This document shows positions 50,039 to 58,578 of a stretch of 64,000 nucleotides of DNA, one piece after another; position 1 is the stretch's first letter, and every line of letters begins with the position of its first letter. The translations under genes were made by a program, and so were the position numbers. The notes beneath the pieces are model-generated. The model made no database searches. It was given only the letters and a program-made list of their open reading frames with translations, and was not told the DNA's origin. The stretch covers positions 1-64,000 of the forward strand of contig JBJELO010000234.1 of the NCBI GenBank assembly GCA_051879195.1, in the 5' to 3' direction. Origin of the DNA: TWA4 sp051879195 (GTDB lineage: Bacteria; Bacillota; Clostridia; Lachnospirales; Lachnospiraceae).

Positions 50039-50102
50039 ATACGTTTCCCCTTTCTGTTAGTTTTACTTCTCATACCGGATTAGTATGTTTTGTATGTCTG
50101 CT

Positions 50103-50134
50103 ATATTATACCAAGTATTCCTATTTGTCAAGTA
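50103..50134 (-). promoter_or_regulatory. Promoter of the sulfate assimilation operon
   Basis: TTGACA (50126-50131). The -10 is either TATAAT at 50105-50110 (15-bp spacer) or TAATAT at 50103-50108 (17 bp, matching the alignment with the DUF2292 promoter). The 19-mer 50116-50134 is identical to 41007-41025. The shared bases lie in the -35 and spacer, as expected for a repressor; CymR or another Rrf2-type regulator is a guess. Confidence 0.75.
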
Positions 50135-50190
50135 GATTTTAAAATTATTTATATTTATTCTGCTCCGGACAGTTTCAATTGTTTTTTAAT

Positions 50191-52758
50191 TTATCTGCTG
50201 ATTCCGCACACTGTTCTTCCTTTTTCCATGTCATAGTACAGCATCAGCCCGGAATTTTCCACCTGGTATACATACACCATATCCGATAAATGCCGGTACG
50301 ATTCCGGTAATTCACACAATTTTCCCATACCGGAAAGCAGTTTTTCACGTTTCTCTGCACCTTCCTTCCCTGTTTTAAACAGAGCTGTATAGAAAATCTC
50401 CGCTTCCACCAGATCCTGAAACATATGACTGCCGAAAGACAGTTCCGGTGAATAGCCGGACTGGTCGTCATCCATTTCCACAATGGCACAGAACTGGGAA
50501 ATCCCTGCAAATTTCACCGGTATCCCCAGTTCCGGTGACGAAGTTCCGATTCTTCCGGGCACCATCAGAAGCACATTTTTACCGCTTCCCCGAAATGAAG
50601 TATTGATCATCGTAAGAAGATCTGCTACTTCCGGCTTCTGTTTGTAAGGATAATCATAGTAAGCTTTTGCATTAACCAGTACAACAGCATCCAGCTGCTT
50701 CTGCTGTGGCTTGCCCATGGAGCTTCCCGTTGTTTCAAAGAGAATATCCTCCTGTGCTATGTCGGGTATTTCGATTTTCCCCTCCCCGGAAAATACCTGC
50801 AATGGCCTGCACTGCAGCAGGCAGATCACATACTCTTTCCTTTCATTGGAATTGACTGTAAATTCAATATCCACCGGATAGGTATATTCCCGTTCCAGTG
50901 TGGCCAGAATCAGCTCCATGTCTTTCAGAAACTGCTCGTTCTTCACATATCCATGACAGGTTCCGAAGCAGATGTCCCGGCGTACCCCTCTTGTGTTGTA
51001 ATAATTCTGTTCCATCTCCCGGTCATGCTCCAGCACCAGATTATGGTACCACCTGGGCGTTACCTTCATCATCTCCTCCAGAGAAATTTCCACCACATCC
51101 TTCTTTTCCAGATGGATCACATCCAGCTTTCTCTGGGAAAATCTTACTTTTTCGTCCATGGTCGTCAGGTAGGTATGCTCCGGCTTATCTATATGTATGA
51201 TCCTCGGATAATCATTGTCAGTCCGGTCAACCGCCCGGGTTCCCAGACCATAAACCATACGGAGCATACCTTTTTCCGGATTCAGATTCTGGCTGCAGCC
51301 GTATGTATCATAGGAATACCCGACTCCCGCTGCCGAAGGGAAGAAATACGTTCCGTGCATGGAACCGGAAACTCGCTGTACCAGAATGGACATCTGCTCC
51401 TCCAGCGTATCCAGTCCGCGGTTTCTTCTGTATTCCAGAGCAGACGGATCTACCGCGCTGGCGTAAACAATCCGGATTGCGTCCTCCAGCTTTTCAAGCC
51501 GCTCTTCCGGCGTCCCCTGATTGGCACAGAAAACCGATTCATATTTCCCGGCAAATGCATTGCCGAAACCATCCTCCAACATACTGCTGGACCTTGCAAT
51601 AATCGGTGCCTGACCGTAATATTCCAGCATTCTCCGCAGCTGACTGCGGATTGATTCCGGAAACACACCGTGCAGAATTCCATCGGAAAGCTGCCCTGCC
51701 AGCTCATAATATCTTTCTTTTTCTTTCTGAGCTACATGAAGATCCCACAATTTATTGTAAACGAGATAGGTGTAAAATACATGACTTCCGATATAGAAAG
51801 AATCATGGGGTTCCATCCGCTCTGACAGTTCAGGAAGACATTTCTGCACAATACTGCGTGACAAAAGCATACCGCAGGATTTGCCTCCGATCTTCCCGCT
51901 GCCGATAAGCCGGTCTTTTACCTGATAGTAATCTTTTATCTCGAAAAATTTCCCGAACATCTCACGGATCTTCGGATCTTTCGTCATCATCATACGACAG
52001 AAATTCGATTTAATTTCTTCTTCCTGCGACGGTTCATAGGAACGCGATTTCTGAAAATAGCGTTCCCAGCTGTCCAGATTCTGATCCTCCGTGCTCAGAT
52101 ACTGCCCAACCACCGCATAGTACCGGCTCATACTTACCGAATCCGTCAGCGTTGTAAAAACTTTTTCCTGTTTATCAGCCCGATGAGGCAGAAACATGGT
52201 AGCCGAATAGCGGTTCCACACCTTTACCGGATGCAGATAAATATTCTTTTCATCGGAATAAACATCGAGAAAAAGCTGCGTCGTTTCCTGAATCCGCGCA
52301 ATCGTCTCATGAGAGTGATCACCGCGGATGACAGGAAACATAGCAACCGTATCCAGAATAAACAGAAACGGACAGGTCACACAGAAAAAGTTGCCCATCA
52401 TCAGATCCGCTGCCCATGCCACCTGGAGTTCAGACAAACAATCGAATACGTAAAACGCATCCCGCCCTTCCTTCTCAATAATCCGGTGAACCCGGATGGT
52501 AAACTGTTCAAAACCTTCTCCCGGATCAAGGCAGTACCACTTAGCATCCTCTTCCTTCACCAGCGGTGCATGGCTGGCGAACCGGAAATAGATCAGATTC
52601 CTGCCATCTTTTTTCGCCTGTTCCACGTAGGGTTCCACAAAAAAACGAAATTCATCAATTTCAGTGACCTGAATCACCACATTATCCCCCAGCCGGATAT
52701 AATCCAGAACCTGATCCATACTGGGATACCCCGATAACACCCGATCAAATGCTGCCAT
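50191..52758 (-). CDS. PEP-synthase-type ATP-grasp protein with degenerate RecA/KaiC-like N-domain
   Basis: 855 residues. Residues 1-200 look like a RecA/KaiC fold (LSGYPSMDQVLDYIRLGDNVVIQV, YVFDCLSELQVAWAADLMMG) in which the Walker A lysine loop is replaced by GDNVV. From about 285 to 680 is a PPDK/PEP-synthase nucleotide-binding domain: SGKIGGKSCGMLLSRS, IIARSSSMLEDGFGNAFAGKYESVF, EQMSILVQRVSGSMHG, and ICLLQCRPL. The swivelling phosphohistidine domain and PEP barrel are missing; the last 170 residues are unassigned. It may phosphorylate or adenylylate something other than pyruvate. GGAGG precedes the ATG. Confidence 0.8.
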   Translation of the reverse strand: MAAFDRVLSGYPSMDQVLDYIRLGDNVVIQVTEIDEFRFFVEPYVEQAKKDGRNLIYFRFASHAPLVKEEDAKWYCLDPGEGFEQFTIRVHRIIEKEGRDAFYVFDCLSELQVAWAADLMMGNFFCVTCPFLFILDTVAMFPVIRGDHSHETIARIQETTQLFLDVYSDEKNIYLHPVKVWNRYSATMFLPHRADKQEKVFTTLTDSVSMSRYYAVVGQYLSTEDQNLDSWERYFQKSRSYEPSQEEEIKSNFCRMMMTKDPKIREMFGKFFEIKDYYQVKDRLIGSGKIGGKSCGMLLSRSIVQKCLPELSERMEPHDSFYIGSHVFYTYLVYNKLWDLHVAQKEKERYYELAGQLSDGILHGVFPESIRSQLRRMLEYYGQAPIIARSSSMLEDGFGNAFAGKYESVFCANQGTPEERLEKLEDAIRIVYASAVDPSALEYRRNRGLDTLEEQMSILVQRVSGSMHGTYFFPSAAGVGYSYDTYGCSQNLNPEKGMLRMVYGLGTRAVDRTDNDYPRIIHIDKPEHTYLTTMDEKVRFSQRKLDVIHLEKKDVVEISLEEMMKVTPRWYHNLVLEHDREMEQNYYNTRGVRRDICFGTCHGYVKNEQFLKDMELILATLEREYTYPVDIEFTVNSNERKEYVICLLQCRPLQVFSGEGKIEIPDIAQEDILFETTGSSMGKPQQKQLDAVVLVNAKAYYDYPYKQKPEVADLLTMINTSFRGSGKNVLLMVPGRIGTSSPELGIPVKFAGISQFCAIVEMDDDQSGYSPELSFGSHMFQDLVEAEIFYTALFKTGKEGAEKREKLLSGMGKLCELPESYRHLSDMVYVYQVENSGLMLYYDMEKGRTVCGISR

Positions 52759-52965
52759 AAAAATACCTCCATTTCATTTCCAAAAACCTTTTATGGCAGT
52801 ATTGTAGCATATCTGAGTATTTATCGATATTATTTTCTGTTATTATATATTGTTCCAGTTAATTTTCTGTTAATTTTACCAAAAATAACAGTAAAAACCG
52901 GTCATAAGATACTTTTATTTTTCGCAGAAATTTGCAAACACCTTCCGAACTGCTATAATTTCGCC

Positions 52966-54507
52966 TCACATTCTTTTCATCCGTACTCTTTTGCTGTTGT
53001 CCAGTTCCAGCGTTTTTGTGGCAGTATTACGTACAAATGCCTGATCATGTTCCACAAAAATCATGGTCGGACTATACCGGCAGATTACCTTCTCCAGCTG
53101 CATTCTGGAAAACACATCAATATAATTCAGCGGTTCATCCCATATATACAGATTGGCCGGTTTGCAGAGGCTGCCCGCCAGAAGTACTTTTTTCTTCTGC
53201 CCCTCCGAATAGTTCTCCATCCTTTTATCAAACTGCACACGCTCAAAGTCAAGCTGACGAAGAACCGTCAGCAGTAATGTATAATCTATCCCGCAGGATC
53301 GGGCATAATCCTGTAGAGTACCTGATAAAAAGCCGGCACTCTGCGGGATATAGGAAATAGTGAGACCACCCGCCAGTTCCACCATTCCGCCGATTACATG
53401 ATCCGGAAGCCGGCCCAGAATCGCTTTCAGCAAAGTCGATTTGCCGCATCCGTTCCGTCCCTGCAGCGCCAGTCTGTCCCCTTCATGCAGATCGAAAGAC
53501 AGATTCTGAATAACCGGCGACCCATCCGTATATCCAATCACAGCTTCTTTCACTTCCAGATACCTCTTTTTATGAAACGGCACAGGATTCATCTTCAATT
53601 CTGTCACCTGCTCCACATTTTTCATCAGTCCCTGTTTTTCCTCGATTTCCTTCTGGATTCTGTTCTCCAGGTTTTTTCTCCTCTGCTGCATTCTTCTGGA
53701 TTTCTCAGCCAGATAGGAGCGCGTACTGATATTGCGCTCAGGTTCTTTTTTCGGATCAAAGCCGATCTTCCTGCCTTCCACTTTATCCGCCCAGCGGCTG
53801 GCCTGCCTTGCAGACTGCTCCAGTCGCCCGATTTCTTTTCTGATCCGCTCATTCTGCGCCGTCTCAAAAGCATCCTGCCTCTGCTTGTTCTCCCACCAGA
53901 TACTGAAACTACTCTGAAATACCTCTATGCTGGCTCGATTGATCACGAGAAGATGATCAATACACGCATCCAGAAAATTCCGGTCATGGGAAACCAGAAT
54001 AAATCCGTTCTTTTTCTGCAGATATTTTTCTATCATCTCCTTGCTTTCCTGATCCAGATGATTTGTCGGCTCATCCAGCAGAAGAAATGTATATTCCAGA
54101 GAAAACAGGAATGCAAGCTCCGCCCTCGTCTGTTCTCCGTAACTTAAAGTACGGTACGGACGGTACAGCAGTTCTGCATCCATATCCAGCTGATTCAATT
54201 CCACGCACACCCGCCACAATTCATATTCGGGATACAGGTCTCCAAGGCAGTCAATGGTCAGCCTGCTCTTCTCTTTTTCCTCCAGAGAAAGAGGAAAATA
54301 CTGAAACTGTACTTTTCCACATTCAATACTCCCTCCGTATTCATACCGTCCCTGCAAAAGCCGGAAAAAAGTTGTTTTACCGCATCCGTTTCTGCCGGTA
54401 AGCCCCAGCTTCCAGTCAGTATCCAGCTGAAAATTTACATGATCAAACACCATATCATAACTGTTTTCATATGCAAAAGAAAGATTTTTAACCGTAATCA
54501 ATGACAT
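52966..54507 (-). CDS. ABC-F ATPase, Lsa-like ribosomal protection type
   Basis: 513 residues, two ABC domains without membrane helices: Walker A GRNGCGKTT and GRNGCGKST, signatures LSYGEQTRAEL and YSEGQKKKVLLAG, Walker B LLLDEPTNHLD and YIWDEPLNYID, with the linker rich in Arg/Lys/Gln between. The C-terminal stretch PTMIFVEHDQAFVRNTATKTLEL and the two-ABC layout resemble Lsa-family proteins that displace lincosamides, pleuromutilins and streptogramin A from ribosomes. Actual resistance is inferred. Its leader contains a terminator. Confidence 0.85.
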   Translation of the reverse strand: MSLITVKNLSFAYENSYDMVFDHVNFQLDTDWKLGLTGRNGCGKTTFFRLLQGRYEYGGSIECGKVQFQYFPLSLEEKEKSRLTIDCLGDLYPEYELWRVCVELNQLDMDAELLYRPYRTLSYGEQTRAELAFLFSLEYTFLLLDEPTNHLDQESKEMIEKYLQKKNGFILVSHDRNFLDACIDHLLVINRASIEVFQSSFSIWWENKQRQDAFETAQNERIRKEIGRLEQSARQASRWADKVEGRKIGFDPKKEPERNISTRSYLAEKSRRMQQRRKNLENRIQKEIEEKQGLMKNVEQVTELKMNPVPFHKKRYLEVKEAVIGYTDGSPVIQNLSFDLHEGDRLALQGRNGCGKSTLLKAILGRLPDHVIGGMVELAGGLTISYIPQSAGFLSGTLQDYARSCGIDYTLLLTVLRQLDFERVQFDKRMENYSEGQKKKVLLAGSLCKPANLYIWDEPLNYIDVFSRMQLEKVICRYSPTMIFVEHDQAFVRNTATKTLELDNSKRVRMKRM

Positions 54508-54907
54508 GATAATTCCTCCGTTCTTACCTGGAGAAAGATATTAAAAAGGCGCAGACCTGCGCCTGCACCCAATGTATACAATAATACATACAATGTTAAA
54601 CGGTCAATTTCACGGATGTGGTCTGTTTTGCACCTGTCCATCCATCCAGCCGACCGGAACGATTGTGATACTGTATCTGCTGTTCTTTCTGCAGGCATAA
54701 TAAATAAGCCGTCCTTTTTCAGTAAATCAGCCGAAAAAGACAGTTAAATACTCAACCTCCCGAATCTATCTGTAAATCCGGTAAACTATCTGCAGAAAGA
54801 AATAATCATTCCAGCACCACCTTTCCTTATAGCCAGACAGGAAATTACTGCAAAAGTTCAGCAAAAGCTGAATTGCTGCATCCTGAGTAAGGATAACAAA
54901 AAGAGCC
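54508..54907 (-). promoter_or_regulatory. 400-bp leader of the ABC-F gene
   Basis: No long gene. Going toward the ABC-F start it holds a 6-bp TTCAGC/GCTGAA hairpin (54857-54872, probably ending the VWA operon), a promoter TTGCAG-16-TATAAG (54853-54848 and 54831-54826), a tiny ORF MIISFCR (54786-54809) with GGTGG 7 nt upstream, and an intrinsic terminator. A 66-codon frame (54498-54698) runs through the terminator into the ABC-F start. The layout is that of antibiotic-responsive attenuation. Confidence 0.5.
54543..54568 (-). terminator. Terminator in the ABC-F leader
   Basis: GGCGCA/TGCGCC stem with a short loop (54548-54563) and five U, 35 nt before the ABC-F ATG. Its position right before the gene suggests attenuation rather than the end of the previous operon. 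Confidence 0.65.
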
Positions 54908-56182
54908 TCAGGTGTCAAGTACTCTTTGCTTTCCGGTGAAATGCTCCGCCCGGATTTCCTGACCTTTCAGAGCTTTTTCCAGAAGAGCGGGAAGCAATGC
55001 AGGACTGCAGGCAAAACACGGAATTCCATAAGCTGCCACTCTCTGAGCCATCTGCGCATCGTAATAAGGTTTTCCTCCATCTGCTATGGCAAGAAGGCAG
55101 ATAACAGTGATTCCTGATTCTTTCATATCGCACAGCCTCCTCAGCAATGCAGCCCGGTTACCACCTTCTTCCAGATCGGAGATCAGAAAAAACAGAGTTT
55201 TTCCCGGACTCTCGATAAACTGTTGACAATAAGCTACTGACCGGTTGATATCGGTTCCGCCACCCAGTTGAAAACCAAAAAGCAGATCTACAGGATCCTC
55301 ACATTTTTCTGTCAGATCCATAACCTGAGTATCAAAAGCTACAATTCTTGTTTTAACCGCTGCCATACTTGCCAGAATACAGCTGATAACCGATGAATAA
55401 ATAATCGACTCTCCCATGGAACCACTCTGATCCACATCAAGTATTACTGTATATTTATTCGCTGCCGCTGTAGAAGTCCGATCAAAAAAGTAAAAGTGTT
55501 CCGGTATCAGTTTTTTGATCTGAGCATTATAGTTTTTAATGCCTCTGCGAATGGTTGTCTGAAAATCCAGTGCCGCTGCAGATGGAATCGGAGAATGATG
55601 TCGCCTGTTGACCGAAGCGGTAACAGCTCTTTTGATGTCATCTTCCAGCAGTCGGTTGATTTTTTCCACAATGTTCCTGATATAGATACGTACACTTTCT
55701 TTGGAACGTTTTGGAATCTGGTCCTTCAATGCAAGAATTGCCACAGCCATGTTCAAATCCGGTTCCAGATTCTCCAGTAACTCCGGCTCAAAAATCAACT
55801 GCTTTAAGCCGCAGCGTTCCATAGCATCTGACTGAATGATCTTTACAACATCTTTGTCAAACAGAGAACGGACATCACCAAGCCATCTGGTAATAACCGG
55901 ATTTGAAGGTCCTTTTCCGGCTCCTTTTCCGCCCTGATATGTCGTCCCAAAGTTTCCCCGTGAAGTTTTATCATATATGGCCGCCAGTGCCTGATCCATC
56001 AGCATCTGTTCTTCATTGAGCTCCGGACTCTGCTCTCTGTTCATCCTTTCAAACTGCCGGTCACTTTCCTGGCCCAGGATCAGTCTCCATCGCCGTATTC
56101 GTTCTGCAGCTGCTATCTCCCCCGCTGCATTCTCTCCTGCAGAATTTTCCTTCGCCGCATTTTTACTCTTTTCAGCACCCAT
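54908..56182 (-). CDS. VWA-domain protein of the MoxR/DUF5682 cluster
   Basis: 424 residues. Low-complexity Ala/Glu/Asn N-terminus (1-27), a helical region (30-230), then a von Willebrand A domain with intact MIDAS: DxSxS at 251-255 (VDQSGSMGES), the later Thr in GGGTDINRS and Asp in LISDLEEGG. VWA proteins paired with MoxR ATPases usually bind the target that the ATPase remodels. Last gene of the five-gene operon. GGGAGG precedes the ATG. Confidence 0.88.
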   Translation of the reverse strand: MGAEKSKNAAKENSAGENAAGEIAAAERIRRWRLILGQESDRQFERMNREQSPELNEEQMLMDQALAAIYDKTSRGNFGTTYQGGKGAGKGPSNPVITRWLGDVRSLFDKDVVKIIQSDAMERCGLKQLIFEPELLENLEPDLNMAVAILALKDQIPKRSKESVRIYIRNIVEKINRLLEDDIKRAVTASVNRRHHSPIPSAAALDFQTTIRRGIKNYNAQIKKLIPEHFYFFDRTSTAAANKYTVILDVDQSGSMGESIIYSSVISCILASMAAVKTRIVAFDTQVMDLTEKCEDPVDLLFGFQLGGGTDINRSVAYCQQFIESPGKTLFFLISDLEEGGNRAALLRRLCDMKESGITVICLLAIADGGKPYYDAQMAQRVAAYGIPCFACSPALLPALLEKALKGQEIRAEHFTGKQRVLDT

Positions 56183-56238
56183 CTGCTCACCTCCCTGGTA
56201 AATAGCAATAAAATATCCGCCTGTATCCCGCTTAACAT

Positions 56239-58578
56239 CTATATATCATCAAAATCAAAATCTCCCAGACTGTCCAGAAGCTGCTGCTCCTCCTGTGGAA
56301 GTACATCATTCAGTACCTCACTGACCTGTTCCGGATTAATCTGCCAGATTTCCCCCAGATTCTCCGCGATCTGATTTTTCTCCTCAGAAGAAAAGTCTGC
56401 AAACGCACGCCGAAGAAATACCAGGGCACGCTTAAATTCATCATCATCTAATGTATCAAGATACCCGCTCAGTTTCTCCCACAAAATCATACGTGCAATT
56501 AAAGCATAGTGATTTCTCATGGACAGTCCTTCAAACCATCCCGCGCCAAGTTCTGCCGGAATTCCTTTCGACAGCCTGCGTTCCACTTCACGCCCCAGTT
56601 CTTCGCTGTCCATCACCCCCCGCTCCAGAAGAAGTGCCGCAGCAAAACCGGATATTCTGGTATTGAGATCATCTCTCCCTGCAATATCAAGAAGTACTCT
56701 CTGGAAACGCTCCTGATCAAGAAATTCATTGCTGATGCACACCCGGTTTAAAATATCTGCAGCTTCAATCAACGAAGCAGCAGCCTGATCATCGCAATAA
56801 CATTCTTCCGGTAAAAGCAGACACGCACGTAAAAAAATCTGGCACAATACCGGAATCAGCGGTTCTCGATTCAGTTTACGAATATCTCCATATTGAATCA
56901 TCACTGAAAGCCTGTCTGCTGTCCGTGCAATTTCCGGTATGGATGCAGCATCTGCAGCCATAGCCTGAAGCACTTTCAAAGCATGAATCACATTGTCCGG
57001 CATCCCGCAGTAAAAAGTATCTTCCATAATTCCGCCAATGTCTGCCATGCTGTGACTGTTTTCTGCCTGCTCCTTTAAATGAAAAGCCGCAGCCTGTTCA
57101 ATCGTATCTCCTTTCATTATCGCTTCCACAATCTGAATCTCCACTTCGGCAGTCCACTGCAGAACCCAGTGTTCTGCCCATGTTGCCCGGTCCTGATCTG
57201 TCTTTTTCCAGTCCGCAAACTTTATGCCGAGAACCCGAAGACGATGCAGAAAAAAAGATCGCTCCAGATCGATTAATGCAGCTTTTTGTGATTTGGTCCG
57301 CAGTTTTTCACGCAGATCCAGCATCAGATCCTGTGCAACCGCGGATTTGTACTTTTCCAGCCTCAGTTCACTCAGTTTATGATAAAAATCCATCTGAATC
57401 GAAGTCCTGCTGACACCTTCCGGCAAAGAACCGATTTGGATTCCGATTTCAGTATCTGCAACGGCCACTGCAATTTCACCAAACCGTCCATGTCCCATGC
57501 AGGTCATGGCTGCATCTTCCAGATCTTTCAGTACCGGAATCCTGCTCCCGTGAAGATCTGCCAGAGTGCAGGACAGCCTGACTGCCTCAATCACTTCGGC
57601 AGACGATACCGTCATTCCGTTCTTTCTCTGATATGCTGCGATTTCAACCAGATAACGATATGCAGCATAACTTTGATCCTGCCTGCAAAAGCCATCCCAG
57701 ATCAGCTCATAATAAGCCGGTGCCTTATTCCCTGCACCATAACCGGAACGTTCCGATAACCGGTAATAGGAATACGGCATCAACGTCTTCTGTGATTCCA
57801 CACACGGCAGTGCTTTCAGTTCTTCATCCGATAAAGGCGGCACTTCGCCCTGAATCCCTTTTACATGAAATGCACCTGTAACTACCACAATCTGATCCAA
57901 TGGAATCCCTTCCGCTTCGGCAGCCAGAATCTGTCTTCGCATATACGCCTCGCGGATACAGTTCATGGCATCCTCCTTTCCACATCCCGATGTCAGATTG
58001 CGGAGAGAATCTCCAAATAAAGCAGCACCCCGGCGATATCCCTCATAGCTTTCCGCCTGTTCCAGAGTACGTTCCCAGAAAGAATCCCGGCTTCCATCGT
58101 CCGACAGTTCATCCAGTCTGGAATAAACCTCAGCAGTTGAATCTGTATAGCTTTGCAGATCTGTTTTTTCTTCATCTATTCTCCCGGCTTCCCTTTCTTG
58201 CTGCCTCTCCCGATCTGACACAGTTTCCAAAGCCAGAATAACCCCGGAAGGCAGATCACAGAATCCACAGCGGCATCCATGCTCAACAGACCATAATATT
58301 GCCTGATACTCCGGAGAATACACAGCAAATGGATACAATATGGTGTGCACAGGGATATCCTGAGTATATGCCATGACCGCCACAGGAGGTTTCACGTCTT
58401 TTCCGGCCAGTTCAACCGCCAGCTCCGTAAAATCCGATGGTCCCTCTATCAAAACCAGCTGCGGCCGCATGCAATCCAGATAACTGCGCAGATGCCAGGC
58501 TCCCGCAGGCGACAGATGTCGGATGCCGAACACATGAGGACCTTTCCCCATCTCACTTCTGTTAATCTCTTCATTCAT
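56239..58578 (-). CDS. DUF5682 family protein
   Basis: 779 residues. N-terminus HVFGIRHLSPAGAWHLRSYL, VLIEGPSDFTEL, FAVYSPEYQAI and, near 215-235, VVVTGAFHVKGI are the DUF5682 signature blocks. The paired His and Glu-Gly-Pro motifs remind me of the EreA/ChaN/TraB hydrolase-like fold (inference). The rest is alpha-helical. The ATG shares one base with the moxR stop. It is the largest member of the cluster and the likely effector or scaffold. Confidence 0.85.
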   Translation of the reverse strand: MNEEINRSEMGKGPHVFGIRHLSPAGAWHLRSYLDCMRPQLVLIEGPSDFTELAVELAGKDVKPPVAVMAYTQDIPVHTILYPFAVYSPEYQAILWSVEHGCRCGFCDLPSGVILALETVSDRERQQEREAGRIDEEKTDLQSYTDSTAEVYSRLDELSDDGSRDSFWERTLEQAESYEGYRRGAALFGDSLRNLTSGCGKEDAMNCIREAYMRRQILAAEAEGIPLDQIVVVTGAFHVKGIQGEVPPLSDEELKALPCVESQKTLMPYSYYRLSERSGYGAGNKAPAYYELIWDGFCRQDQSYAAYRYLVEIAAYQRKNGMTVSSAEVIEAVRLSCTLADLHGSRIPVLKDLEDAAMTCMGHGRFGEIAVAVADTEIGIQIGSLPEGVSRTSIQMDFYHKLSELRLEKYKSAVAQDLMLDLREKLRTKSQKAALIDLERSFFLHRLRVLGIKFADWKKTDQDRATWAEHWVLQWTAEVEIQIVEAIMKGDTIEQAAAFHLKEQAENSHSMADIGGIMEDTFYCGMPDNVIHALKVLQAMAADAASIPEIARTADRLSVMIQYGDIRKLNREPLIPVLCQIFLRACLLLPEECYCDDQAAASLIEAADILNRVCISNEFLDQERFQRVLLDIAGRDDLNTRISGFAAALLLERGVMDSEELGREVERRLSKGIPAELGAGWFEGLSMRNHYALIARMILWEKLSGYLDTLDDDEFKRALVFLRRAFADFSSEEKNQIAENLGEIWQINPEQVSEVLNDVLPQEEQQLLDSLGDFDFDDI

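Noticed and set aside
49594..50190. SAM (S-box) riboswitch or Cys T-box before the sulfate operon
   Set aside because: No S-box core or T-box sequence is present; the leader ORF and the unclassified fold explain the region better.
52759..52965. Regulatory RNA between the ABC-F and ATP-grasp genes
   Set aside because: AT-rich, with a possible extended -10 (TGC-TACAAT) and a weak CTGTTA/TAACAG dyad only; nothing firm.
54498..54698. 66-codon frame before the ABC-F gene as a protein gene
   Set aside because: No domain, weak ribosome site, and it overlaps the terminator and ABC-F start. Kept only as a possible leader ORF.
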